Part shown: one piece after another, positions 1-7,914 of the stretch
Layout: every line of letters starts with the position of its first letter
Position numbering within the stretch: the stretch's first letter is position 1
DNA from: Actinomadura sp. NBRC 104412
GTDB lineage: Bacteria > Actinomycetota > Actinomycetes > Streptosporangiales > Streptosporangiaceae
Reading direction: 5' to 3'
NCBI RefSeq assembly: GCF_030269515.1
Contig: NZ_BSTM01000009.1
Coordinates: forward strand, 186,001-250,000
Length of the DNA stretch: 64,000 nt
Program-made: the position numbers and the translations under genes
The notes under the pieces: model-generated
The model's input: the letters and a program-made list of their open reading frames with translations, nothing else
Database searches by the model: none
What the model was told of the DNA's origin: nothing

Positions 1-1757
1 TGCAGGGCGCCGGGCACGTCTCGCCGCTGAGGGGCAAGGCCGTCGCCCGGGTCCCCGGCGTCGTGACGGCGGTGACCGACAACGGCTTCTGGATGCAGGA
101 CCCGCGGCCCGACCGCGACGCCGCCACCTCGGAAGGCGTGTTCGTCTTCACCCGTACCCGTCCCGGCGTGGCCCCGGGGCACGCGGTACGCGTGGACGGG
201 CGCGTCAGCGAGTTCCGCACCGGCGGCGCCCGCTCCCCCGGGCTCGGGCGCACGGAGATCGACGCCACCCGTACCGTGGTGGAGGCACGGGGCGTGCCAC
301 TCCCCGCGCCGGTCGTGCTCGGCCCCGGAGGGCGCAGGCCGCCCGCGTCCGCCGTGGACGGCGACCATCCGCCCGGCGGCCCGGCCGGGAACGTCGAGTC
401 CGGCGGCCGGTTCGCGCCCGGGCGGGACGCGATCGACTTCTACGAGTCCCTCGAAGGCATGCGCGTCGCGGTCCGGGACGCCGTCGCGGTCGGCCCGTCC
501 AAGGACGGGGAGATCCCCGTGCTCGCGGCCGGCGGCGCGGGCGCGGGCACGCGCACCGCGCGCGGCGGGCTCCTCGAACGCGACGGCGACGCCAACCCCG
601 AGCGGATCCTGCTCGACGACGCGCTCGCGGCGCTGCCCTCGGTGAACGTCGGCGACCGGCTGCCCGGCTCCGCCGAGGGCGTGCTCGACTACGCCGACGG
701 CGCGTTCAGGCTGCTGCCCACCGCCGTTCCCAGGCGCGCCGACGGCGGGCAGGTGCGCGAGACCACCCGTCCGGCGGGTCCGGACGAGCTGGCCGTCGCC
801 ACCGTCGACCTGCGCGGGCTCAGCCCGGAATCGCCCCGCGCCCGGTACGAGGCGCTGGCCGCCGACCTGGTGGACGGGCTCAAATCCCCCGACCTGGTGA
901 CGGTCACCGGGCTGCGCGACAACAGCGGCGCCGAGGACGACGGCACCGTGGCCGCCGACCAGACCGTGGCGGAGCTGATCACGGCGATCAGCGCGGCGGG
1001 CGGCGCGCCGTACGACTGGCGCTCCATCCCGCCGCGCGACAACGCCGACGGCGGCGAGCGCGGCGCCAACGACCATGTCGGCTTCCTGTTCCGCAGGGAC
1101 CGCGGGCTGGCCTTCGTCGACCGGCCCGCCACCGCGGATCTGGGCGAGGAGCAGCCCGGCCGGCCCGCCGCGCCGGTACGGGCGCTGGCGGACGGCCTGG
1201 GCGGCGTCCGGCTGAACCTGTCGCCGGGGCGGATCGCCCCCCGGGACGCGGTCTGGAGCCGCGCGCCCAAACCGGTGGCCGCCGAACTGACCTGGCGGGG
1301 AACGCCGCTCATCGTCATCGCCGGCCGGTGGTACCCCGTCACCGCCGACGACCAGCCCCTGTTCGGCCGCTACCAGCCGCCGAGCCGTCCCACCGGCTGG
1401 CGGCGCGCGGCACAGGCACGGGTGGTCGCCGGGTTCGTCCGCTCGGTACGCGCCGTGGACCCGGACGCGGGCATCATCGTGGCCGGTGACCTCAACGAGC
1501 CGGAGTCGGCGCCGCCCGTCAGGGAACTGCTGAAGGGCACCGGCCTGCGCGACCTGACCGCGGGGCTGCCGGAGACGGACCGCTACACCGCGATCTCCGG
1601 CGGCAACGCCCAGGCCCTCGACCACATCCTGCTGAGCCCGTCCCTGGCCGCCCGCCGCCACGAGCTCGACATCGTGCACCGCAACAGCGAGTTCGCCGAC
1701 CGCGCCGGCGAGCGCGACCCGTCCGTGGTCCGCATCGGGGCGTCGCCCGCCCGGTAG
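1..1757 (+). CDS. Endonuclease/exonuclease/phosphatase-fold protein, probable pseudoenzyme (5' end outside window)
   Basis: The reading frame is open from the left edge, so the N-terminus is missing; the GTG at 63 is internal because the residues before it (GAGHVSPLRGKAV) belong to the OB-like domain that opens secreted nucleases of this family. That domain is followed by an exonuclease/endonuclease/phosphatase fold to the C-terminus. GDLNEP (nt about 1480-1500) and LDHILLS (nt about 1617-1637) are intact. Positions where I expect the family's other catalytic residues are changed: the first strand reads ATVDLRGL instead of a TYNVENL type, VTGLRDNSG replaces an EIQDN type, IAGRWYP replaces the NHF-type His, and the final SDHDP reads GERDP. 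The fold therefore looks kept while metal-binding and catalytic residues are lost. The comparison is from memory, not an alignment. Probably secreted, since relatives are; the signal peptide would lie outside the window. Confidence 0.8.
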   Translation, partial: QGAGHVSPLRGKAVARVPGVVTAVTDNGFWMQDPRPDRDAATSEGVFVFTRTRPGVAPGHAVRVDGRVSEFRTGGARSPGLGRTEIDATRTVVEARGVPLPAPVVLGPGGRRPPASAVDGDHPPGGPAGNVESGGRFAPGRDAIDFYESLEGMRVAVRDAVAVGPSKDGEIPVLAAGGAGAGTRTARGGLLERDGDANPERILLDDALAALPSVNVGDRLPGSAEGVLDYADGAFRLLPTAVPRRADGGQVRETTRPAGPDELAVATVDLRGLSPESPRARYEALAADLVDGLKSPDLVTVTGLRDNSGAEDDGTVAADQTVAELITAISAAGGAPYDWRSIPPRDNADGGERGANDHVGFLFRRDRGLAFVDRPATADLGEEQPGRPAAPVRALADGLGGVRLNLSPGRIAPRDAVWSRAPKPVAAELTWRGTPLIVIAGRWYPVTADDQPLFGRYQPPSRPTGWRRAAQARVVAGFVRSVRAVDPDAGIIVAGDLNEPESAPPVRELLKGTGLRDLTAGLPETDRYTAISGGNAQALDHILLSPSLAARRHELDIVHRNSEFADRAGERDPSVVRIGASPAR

Positions 1758-1999
1758 AGGCTGGGGTGACCGGCGAGCGCTGCCCAAGAGCCGCCGGCCA
1801 CCCGAGCGACACCAGCATTATCGCCCGATGTACCGGATCCGCTACATGCCGATGGCCGCTTATGGGCACCTCCGCGGACGGTATTCGGGACAGGCCCAAG
1901 CCGGGGCATCGGACCGCACCGAACGGGCCCCACGTTTCAGCGCTCCACCTCGGGGCACCGTGCGTCCGTCATGACCCCCCTTGCGAGGAGTGAACCCAT

Positions 2000-2185
2000 A
2001 TGGCGGCCAGATACCGGCCTGGAATCGGCATCGTTGGGGTTGTCTACGTCATCATCGGCGTCTTCGTCGCCTGGGACCGCGGCTACCTCGGCGCGGACCT
2101 GCTGCGCCGCGTGGCCGGCGCGCTGCTCGCCATCTTCCTGTGGTTCCTCGTCCTGCTCGGCGTGGACCTGACCATCAACACCTGA
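2000..2185 (+). CDS. Small two-helix membrane protein
   Basis: The protein has 61 residues. Residues about 9-26 and 38-56 are hydrophobic helices joined by a short polar loop with WDRGYLG, giving a hairpin membrane protein. The ATG at 2000 is preceded by GAGGAG at the right distance. A perfect inverted repeat follows the stop. Short actinobacterial membrane proteins of this layout are common but I know no function. It is not visibly co-transcribed with its neighbours. Confidence 0.75.
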   Translation: MAARYRPGIGIVGVVYVIIGVFVAWDRGYLGADLLRRVAGALLAIFLWFLVLLGVDLTINT

Positions 2186-2210
2186 CCGGCGCGAACGCGC
2201 TCCCAGCGGC

Positions 2211-2253
2211 GTACCCCTCACGCTCCCCTGCCCTACCCCCGCGTGAGGGGTAC
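2211..2253 (+). terminator. Perfect 13-bp hairpin after the small membrane protein
   Basis: GTACCCCTCACGC (2211-2223) pairs with GCGTGAGGGGTAC (2241-2253) around a 17-base loop. No T-run follows, so termination would not be of the classical intrinsic type. It ends 56 bases before the -10 box of the Cys-rich peptide and could insulate that gene. Confidence 0.6.
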
Positions 2254-2309
2254 GTCTCGTCCGGGCCACAGAATGCGCGGCGGACGTGGACCGGATTCGC
2301 CCATACGGC

Positions 2310-2315
2310 TACTTT
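2310..2315 (+). promoter_or_regulatory. -10 box for a leaderless transcript of the Cys-rich peptide
   Basis: TACTTT fits TANNNT and ends exactly 6 bases before the ATG at 2322, so transcription would begin at the start codon. No ribosome binding site is visible, which fits a leaderless mRNA. The -35 region is not clear. Confidence 0.5.
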
Positions 2316-2321
2316 CCGGGC

Positions 2322-2402
2322 ATGGCGAAGAAGGATTGCAGTTGCGGTCATGGCGGAAGCTGCTCGTGCCCCAAGGGTTGCGCCTGCGGCTGCAACGGCT
2401 AG
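2322..2402 (+). CDS. Cys-rich 26-residue metallothionein-like peptide
   Basis: An ATG-to-TAG frame of 26 codons encodes a peptide with Cys at 6, 8, 14, 16, 20, 22 and 24 and His at 10. The spacing is CxC, CxC, CxCxC, with KK at 3-4 and otherwise Gly, Ser, Ala, Pro and Asn. Seven Cys in 26 residues arranged as CxC pairs is the hallmark of metallothioneins, which bind Cu(I), Zn or Cd as clusters. The gene sits between a small membrane protein and the convergent Asp-box gene, whose stop lies 3 bases away. A TANNNT box 6 bases upstream supports leaderless expression. It resembles mycobacterial MymT in character only (that protein is about 50 residues). It could still be a chance frame; the Cys pattern argues against that. 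Confidence 0.6.
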   Translation: MAKKDCSCGHGGSCSCPKGCACGCNG

Positions 2403-2405
2403 GGC

Positions 2406-5327
2406 CTAGGGGACGGGCGTGCGCCACAGCATCGGCGTCTCGCCGCGATGGTCGCCGCTGACGCCCGTCCCGACGACCTCGCCGCCCACCTGGGTGAGGG
2501 CGGTCAGCCGCTGGTGACCGGGGCCGTCGAGCCCGGCGCCGTGCGACGGGACGCGCCGCCAGTCCGCTGCGTCGGCGGTGGCCTGCGAAGCACCGGCGGG
2601 CAGAGCGGCGGGCAGGGTGCCCGTCCACGTCCACAGGACGACGTCCTGCCGGCCTGGCGTGCCGGACGTGGCGGCCAGCAGGAAGCCCTTCGCGGTGGAC
2701 GTCACGGCCGTCGGCGTGGTCGTCGCGTCCATGCCCGGCGGGAAGCCGGTGACCCACGTGCGCCCGCCGTCGGCCGACCGCGCGACGAACCCGGTGTCGC
2801 GCGCCGCGGCGCCCGGCGACGCCGCCATCCTGCCCGAGCCGAGCGCCACCAGTGATCCGCCGCGCGCGGCGACCTGGAAGAAGGAGCCCGACACGAGGCC
2901 CGGCGGAAGCGCGGGAGGCGCGACGGCGCTCCACGTGCGGCCGTCCGCCGAGGTCCAGACGGCGGGACGTTCGGTGGGCGGCTGAGCGCCCGCGCGGCCA
3001 CGCGCCGGGGCCGGGGTGAGCCGCCCACCGACCGCGACGTACCCGGTGGACGCGACCGTCACGTCCCGCATCGAGCCGGAGCCGGCGAGAGCGTCCTTGT
3101 TCGCGCCGGCGCCGCGCGTCCACCGCCGGAGGTCGGTGGAATGCCAGGCCGCCGGCGACGTCCCCGCCACGCCCACCACGACATGGCCACCGCGTCCCGA
3201 GACCACGCCCGAGGTCGCCGCGGCCCCGGGCAGGGTCACGACGGACCAATCCGTGCCGTCCCGCGAGGTCGTGACGAACGGCGCCGACGTCCGGGTGACC
3301 GGCGCGTCCACGCGGCCGACCGCCAGCCAGCCGCCCGGTCCCGCCGCGACGTCGGTGAGGCGGCGCCGGATCTGCCCCGGCCCGCCCGCGCGCGCCGCCT
3401 TGGGATCGGTGACCTGGACGCGGCTCCAGGCGGACCCGCCGCCGGTGCTCCACAGGGCCGCGTCGCCGCCGCTGCTGCCCGCGACCACGAGCCGTCCGCC
3501 CGGCCCTTGGACGATCGCGTTCAGCGTGCGTTCCGGACGTACGGCGCCGGGCACCCTGGTGAGGTCCACGGGCGTCACGGGACCGGGCGTGGCCGCCGCG
3601 AGCGCCAGGAAGCCGTTGGCGTCGCGGGCGCCGCTGAGCACCGCGCCGCCTCCCTGGAGCACCGCGAGCCCGGTCACCTCCACGCCGGGACTGGAGGAGC
3701 CGGGCGGTCCCACCTCCGAGCCGGGACGCCACGTACGCCCGTCCGCGCTCAGCAGGATCGTGCCCTTGCCTCCGGGGCCGCGCACCAGCGCCGCCAGCCC
3801 GCCGAGCGCCCCGGACAGCCGCTCCACACCCCGGTACCCGGGAACGCTGAGTTTCGCGACCGGCGCCCAGGACGCCCCGTCCCGCGACCCGAACAGCACG
3901 CCGTAGAGGGTCGTCTTCCGCTTCTTCTTGTTCTTCTTGGAACCGGTCGTGCTCCTGCCCTCACGCCTGAGGTAGAAGCCGCCCGGCCCGGCGACCAGTC
4001 CGCGCATGGGCCCGTACGAACCCTGAGCGTGCGGCACGGTCACCGGCGCCCAGGTACGGCCGCCGTCCGCCGACCGCCACAGGCCCTCCCCGCGCACGGC
4101 GGTGGTGATCTTGCGCGCCTTGCGCTTGCCCTTGGCCTTCACCGTCCTGGTCACGGTGCGGGTGACCGTCCCGTGCGCGACGAGCGTGTTCCCGGAAGCG
4201 GCCACCGCGCCGAGCGCGCTCACACCGGGAACGTTCAGCCGGTCGTTGCGCTGCCACGCGCGCCCGTCGGGCGAGGTCCACACCACGCCCCTGGTGTCGG
4301 TGCCGAACGTCCCGCCCGGCGAGTGCACGCCGACCGCCACGAAGCCGCTCGCGGTACGGGCGAGCCCGTTCACGCGGTCGTTCGGGCCGAACGGCACCGC
4401 CTCCGTCTCCCTCGTCCACGAGCGGACGTCCACGGCCGTCCAGAGGGCGACCTTGCCGGGCTGCGCGGTGTCGCCGATCGCCGCCCACGCCCCGTCGCCG
4501 CCCGCCACCAGGCGCGGACGGTCACCCGGCGGAGGCGCGTCCCCGTCCGGCGTCCGCACGGTCGCCAGCCGCCAGCCGCGGCCCCCGTCACCGGACACCA
4601 GGAACTGGGCGCGCTCACGCTCCGCCGCCCCGTCCCCGGCCGTCTCCGTGCCGGTGGCGACGACGGTGGACCCGTGCGCGGTCACGTACGCGAGCCTCTG
4701 GACGAGCCCGTCCGCCGCGGCCGGATCGGTCGTGAACCGGCCCTCCGCGGAGACCGCGGCCGCCACCGCCGACCGCGGACCAGCCTCCTCCCCCCGGTCC
4801 GACAGCGCGTACGCGCCTGCCCCGGCGGCCACCACGAGCACGGCCATGACCGCGACCACCGTGTGGCTGGGCCGCCGCAGCCCCGTCTCATGCCTCTTCG
4901 CCGGCGCGCTCTCCCGCGCGGGCGCCTCGACGGCCGCTGCCTTCCCTTCGGGCGCCGCCGCGTCCTTCTTCTCCGGCGCCGCCGCGTCCTCCTTCTCGGG
5001 GGCCGCCGCGGTCTTGCGTTCGGCCGCCGCGTCGACCACCGCACGCGGCAATGGCTCGGTGTCGTCCCGGTCCTCGGGCACGTTCCCGTCGACCCACGGG
5101 ACGCCCGCCTGCCGCCAAGCCTCGGCGGAGCGCTGCCAGGGAGACGGCGCCGCCTTCGCGGCACGTTTCCTCTCGCCGGTGCGCTCCGCGAGGGCCTCGT
5201 CCGCCCGGAACGCCAGGCGCTTCCGGATCAGCCGGGAGGCGCGGGGACCGGAGAGGTCGTCCCAGGAGGGAGGTTCCGTGCCAGCCACGAGCCGGCCGTC
5301 GTCCTGCTCCGGGATCCTTGCCGTCAC
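2406..5327 (-). CDS. Membrane-anchored Asp-box (BNR/sialidase-like) repeat protein
   Basis: The protein has 973 residues. Residues 1-150 are cytoplasmic and charged, including three 8-residue Ala-Pro-Glu-Lys repeats. One membrane helix follows near 152-172 (VVAVMAVLVVAAGAGAYAL). The remainder is extracellular beta-propeller-like sequence with about nine Asp boxes of type SxDGGxxW: for example SGDGGRGW, TSPDGRAW, RSADGGRTW, LSADGRTW and TSRDGTDW. Such repeats fold into WD-like blades and occur in sialidases and in many non-enzymatic binding proteins; I see no sialidase catalytic set (FRIP, Arg triad). The GTG start has AAGGAG 5 bases upstream. Two long Lys/Arg-rich insertions (near nt 3925 and 4110-4160) are unusual for an exported domain. 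Function unknown. Confidence 0.8.
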   Translation of the reverse strand: MTARIPEQDDGRLVAGTEPPSWDDLSGPRASRLIRKRLAFRADEALAERTGERKRAAKAAPSPWQRSAEAWRQAGVPWVDGNVPEDRDDTEPLPRAVVDAAAERKTAAAPEKEDAAAPEKKDAAAPEGKAAAVEAPARESAPAKRHETGLRRPSHTVVAVMAVLVVAAGAGAYALSDRGEEAGPRSAVAAAVSAEGRFTTDPAAADGLVQRLAYVTAHGSTVVATGTETAGDGAAERERAQFLVSGDGGRGWRLATVRTPDGDAPPPGDRPRLVAGGDGAWAAIGDTAQPGKVALWTAVDVRSWTRETEAVPFGPNDRVNGLARTASGFVAVGVHSPGGTFGTDTRGVVWTSPDGRAWQRNDRLNVPGVSALGAVAASGNTLVAHGTVTRTVTRTVKAKGKRKARKITTAVRGEGLWRSADGGRTWAPVTVPHAQGSYGPMRGLVAGPGGFYLRREGRSTTGSKKNKKKRKTTLYGVLFGSRDGASWAPVAKLSVPGYRGVERLSGALGGLAALVRGPGGKGTILLSADGRTWRPGSEVGPPGSSSPGVEVTGLAVLQGGGAVLSGARDANGFLALAAATPGPVTPVDLTRVPGAVRPERTLNAIVQGPGGRLVVAGSSGGDAALWSTGGGSAWSRVQVTDPKAARAGGPGQIRRRLTDVAAGPGGWLAVGRVDAPVTRTSAPFVTTSRDGTDWSVVTLPGAAATSGVVSGRGGHVVVGVAGTSPAAWHSTDLRRWTRGAGANKDALAGSGSMRDVTVASTGYVAVGGRLTPAPARGRAGAQPPTERPAVWTSADGRTWSAVAPPALPPGLVSGSFFQVAARGGSLVALGSGRMAASPGAAARDTGFVARSADGGRTWVTGFPPGMDATTTPTAVTSTAKGFLLAATSGTPGRQDVVLWTWTGTLPAALPAGASQATADAADWRRVPSHGAGLDGPGHQRLTALTQVGGEVVGTGVSGDHRGETPMLWRTPVP
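4951..5010 (-). repeat. 24-bp tandem repeat inside the Asp-box gene
   Basis: Near-identical 24-bp units encode three octapeptides of type AAAPEKxD (AAAPEKED, AAAPEKKD, then a degenerate AAAPEGKA). The repeat lies in the cytoplasmic linker before the membrane helix, so copy number could change linker length without a frameshift. Confidence 0.65.
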
Positions 5328-5457
5328 GCCCGCTCCTTCGACCGTCGGACCAACGCCATCGCGCGATGGCGCCCACCATCCAACCGCGCCGGAACCACAC
5401 GTGTGCGGACAACCGCGCGATCAGCGGTGAAAGGGTTGCGGGAGCGTTTATATCGCC

Positions 5458-6099
5458 TCAGGGCGTCCGGAGATGATCTATTACCTCAATCACCCCTTTG
5501 TAGGCGAACCCCTGGACCTGGACCAGCGGCGCGCCCGGCGACGGGGGGCTGTGGATCTCGCTGGAGACGCCGAGGCCGCCGACCTCCACCCGGGTCCCGG
5601 GCGGCACGACGATCCGCGCGTCCGACTTGTAGGACAGCACCCGCAGCGAGATCACCGGCCCGGCCGGCTCGGCCGAGCGCAGGTCGAGCAGGCAGTCGCT
5701 CTTGTACGCGGCGACGGTGTACCGCTCGGGCACCCGCCAGCGCCCGGACCGCCGCAGCACGCTCTTCCACACCGGCTGGAACCGCCCGGCCGGGCGTGCG
5801 CGCGTGGCCGTCTCCGGCCGCGCCGGCGACATCGGACGGGAGGTGGGCAGGTCGGCCGACAGCCGGTCGAGCTCGGCGTAGGTACGGGCGGCGAGCACCA
5901 GGTCGATGCGCTCGTCCAGTTCCCCGTCGTCCAGGCGTCCCTCGGCGTAGGCCGTGTGCAGGCGGACGAGCACCTCGTCCCGGTCCCGGTCGGAGGCCCG
6001 GTCGGAGGCCCGGCCGGACGGTTCGGCGGACACTGTGACGGGCTCTTCGGCGGGTTCCGCGTCCACGGGGTCGTTCCGTTCGCCGGTGAGGGGTGTCAT
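5458..6099 (-). CDS. DUF1707 (SHOCT-like) protein with C-terminal beta domain
   Basis: From the ATG at 6099 the protein has 213 residues. This start is preferred over the upstream in-frame codon at 6165 because GGAGGGAG lies just before it. A DUF1707 domain spans about residues 35-80 (DRDEVLVRLHTAYAEGRLD...ERI...A..YAEL..L..DLP). The C-terminal half (about 120-213) is beta-rich and resembles the cell-wall-stress LiaF/DUF2154-type region, with a repeated YKSD motif. Proteins of this architecture are common in actinomycetes; the function is not established. A short direct repeat encoding RASDRASDRDRD precedes the DUF1707 domain. A candidate operator lies about 90 bases upstream. Confidence 0.85.
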   Translation of the reverse strand: MTPLTGERNDPVDAEPAEEPVTVSAEPSGRASDRASDRDRDEVLVRLHTAYAEGRLDDGELDERIDLVLAARTYAELDRLSADLPTSRPMSPARPETATRARPAGRFQPVWKSVLRRSGRWRVPERYTVAAYKSDCLLDLRSAEPAGPVISLRVLSYKSDARIVVPPGTRVEVGGLGVSSEIHSPPSPGAPLVQVQGFAYKGVIEVIDHLRTP

Positions 6100-6186
6100 G
6101 CGGGCTCCCTCCTCTGGAAGGCGGGTCGCCCCCGAGCCTGATGCCTCCCGCCGGTGGAGGGTCAAGCCGGAGATCGTATCGAAGAC

Positions 6187-6200
6187 TCGCGATGTATCTT
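6187..6200. promoter_or_regulatory. Candidate PadR-type operator upstream of the DUF1707 gene
   Basis: The sequence TCGCGATGTATCTT lies about 90 bases upstream of the DUF1707 start. Its core CGCGATGTATC differs at two positions from the CGCGACATATC core found before the DUF4097-PadR operon. Read on the other strand it starts AAGATACATCGCGA, an AT-rich dyad half-site as expected for PadR-like repressors. Assignment to PadR is inference. Confidence 0.4.
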
Positions 6201-6284
6201 AACCCGCCCACCTTCTCATTTCGAGACACCTCCCTGCATCCCCACCACATCCCCCGAAACTCCACCAAGTCCAACAGAATCTCC

Positions 6285-6321
6285 CAGCCCGAGCCCCCGC
6301 GAGGGGTGGGGGCTCGGGCTG
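6285..6321. repeat. Perfect 14-bp inverted repeat
   Basis: CAGCCCGAGCCCCC (6285-6298) and GGGGGCTCGGGCTG (6308-6321) pair perfectly around a 9-base loop. The stem is GC-rich and stable on either strand. It lies in the non-coding interval and has no T-run on either side. Confidence 0.7.
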
Positions 6322-6356
6322 GAGGCGTGGAGGGCCGGTTCGGCGGGTGGGGGCCG

Positions 6357-6403
6357 CGAGACCGGGAAGGCGGCGGGTCGCCCGCCGCCTTCCCGTGGTC
6401 TCG
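6357..6403. repeat. Long hairpin, 21-bp stem with one small bulge
   Basis: CGAGACC then GGGAAGGCGGCGGG (6357-6377) pairs with CCCGCCGCCTTCCC (6381-6394) and GGTCTCG (6397-6403); only two bases on the right side are unpaired and the loop is TCG. It is among the most stable structures in the window and starts 36 bases after the previous hairpin. Confidence 0.75.
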
Positions 6404-6906
6404 CCCCCCGGCGTCCGTGCTGCCTGGCGCACCGCTCCTGCGGGTGCGGAGCCCACGGACCGTGGAACCTCGTGACCCCCGTCGGTGCCGCGGTGTGGGG
6501 TCCGCGCCTCTTGCCGTGCCCGCAGACCCTGGCCTGCGGCCATGGGCCGCATCGCAGGCCCCCGCGCCGCGTGCTGTCGCGTGCCGGCGCGCGGAGCGCC
6601 AAGGCGGGCGGGCCGCCGCATCCCCCAATCCGGCCGGCCCGCCGCACAAGACGGCACGGCCCGGGATGGGCGTCGGCGTACCGCGGAGAACCCCGCGAAC
6701 CCCGCGGCCACGGACACCGCATCCCTCGGACCGTGCGCAACACAGCATGCACCGCCCCGATCAACAGCGGATCAACGCCGGATCAACGGGTTTCTGGGGC
6801 GGTCAGACGACCACCCGGTCACTGTACGCCGTGTCACACTCCCGCGCCACCACCGGTCCCGCCGGCGGGGGCGGCTCCGGCGGTGGCGCTCCGCTCCGGC
6901 GGCCGG

Positions 6907-7914
6907 TCAGTCCTTCGCGAACGCGGCGTCGAAGGACGTCTCCGGGAGCTCGATCGCGGCCAGGGCGCGGACGTACTCCAGGGACTGGGGCGCGCCCTGC
7001 AGGCGGTCCATGCCGGCGTCCTCCCACTCGACGGAGATCGGGCCGTCATAGCCGATCGCGTTCAGGGCACGGAAGCAGTCCTCCCACGGCACGTCCCCGC
7101 GGCCGGTGGAGATGAAGTCCCAGCCGCGCCGCATGTCACCCCAAGGCAGGTGGGACGACAGCCGGCCGCGGCGGCCGTCGCCGGTGCGGACCTTGGTGTC
7201 CTTGCAGTCGACGTGGTAGATCCGGTCCTTGAAGTCGAGAAGGAAGTTGACCGGGTCCAGTTGCTGCCAGACGAAGTGCGACGGGTCCCAGTTGAGGCCG
7301 AACGCGGGCCGGTGCCCGATGGCCTCCAGGGTGCGCACCGTCGTCCAGTAGTCGTAGGCGATCTCGCTGGGGTGCACCTCGTGCGCGAAGCGGACGCCGA
7401 CCTCGTCGAACACGTCCAGGATCGGGTTCCAGCGGTCGGCGAAGTCGGCGTAGCCGCGCTCGATCATCGCGGGCGGCACCGGCGGGAACATCGCGACGGT
7501 GTGCCAGATGGACGAGCCGGTGAACCCGACGACCGTCGTCACGCCGAGCTTGGCCGCGGCGCGGGCGGTGTCCTTCATCTCCTCGGCGGCACGGCGGCGC
7601 ACGCCCTCGGGGTCCCCGTCGCCCCAGATGTGCGGGGGGAGGATCGCCTCGTGCCGCTCGTCGATCGGATGGTCGCAGACGGCCTGCCCGACCAGGTGGT
7701 TGGAGATCGCCCACACCTTCAGGCCGTGCTCGGCCAGCGTCTCCAGCTTCCGCGGGACGTAGGAGTCGTCGGCCAGCGCCTTGCCGACCTCGAAGTGGTC
7801 GCCCCAGCAGGCGATCTCCAGCCCGTCGTAGCCCCAGCCTGCCGCGAGCCGGCACACCTCCTCGAACGGCAGGTCGGCCCACTGGCCGGTGAACAGGGTG
7901 ACAGGTCGGGCCAT
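6907..7914 (-). CDS. Sugar phosphate isomerase/epimerase (TIM barrel, IolE/xylose-isomerase-like)
   Basis: The protein has 335 residues. The pattern fits an AP-endonuclease-2/xylose-isomerase-like TIM barrel: [11 protein letters not shown] near the N-terminus, VGFTGSS on a mid strand, and candidate metal ligands in [26 protein letters not shown] and SVEWED. Such enzymes act on keto-sugars or inosose intermediates. Its ATG shares one base with the stop of the upstream dehydrogenase gene (TGATG), so the two are translationally coupled. It is the last gene of the six-gene sugar operon. The exact substrate cannot be read from the sequence. Confidence 0.88.
   Translation of the reverse strand: MARPVTLFTGQWADLPFEEVCRLAAGWGYDGLEIACWGDHFEVGKALADDSYVPRKLETLAEHGLKVWAISNHLVGQAVCDHPIDERHEAILPPHIWGDGDPEGVRRRAAEEMKDTARAAAKLGVTTVVGFTGSSIWHTVAMFPPVPPAMIERGYADFADRWNPILDVFDEVGVRFAHEVHPSEIAYDYWTTVRTLEAIGHRPAFGLNWDPSHFVWQQLDPVNFLLDFKDRIYHVDCKDTKVRTGDGRRGRLSSHLPWGDMRRGWDFISTGRGDVPWEDCFRALNAIGYDGPISVEWEDAGMDRLQGAPQSLEYVRALAAIELPETSFDAAFAKD

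Larger units (their letters stand above)
6201..6906. other. Non-coding interval rich in hairpins
   Basis: No frame on either strand gives a recognisable protein. The interval lies between the promoter side of the DUF1707 gene and the 3' end of the sugar operon. It holds two long perfect or near-perfect hairpins (6285-6321 and 6357-6403), a weaker pair GGCCTGCG/CGCAGGCC (6531-6538 with 6553-6560) and a Cys-rich-looking but unsupported plus-strand frame. It may contain the operon terminator, a small RNA or a decayed gene; the sequence alone does not decide. Confidence 0.5.

Noticed and set aside
3141..6038. 965-codon plus-strand frame
   Set aside because: It lies opposite the Asp-box and DUF1707 genes, is Arg/Gly/Pro-rich and has no domain; typical antisense frame in GC-rich DNA.
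6154..6900. Plus-strand frame through the hairpin region
   Set aside because: It runs on into the antisense of the sugar isomerase, and the Cys-, Arg- and Pro-rich part has no pattern; the hairpins are seen on both strands.
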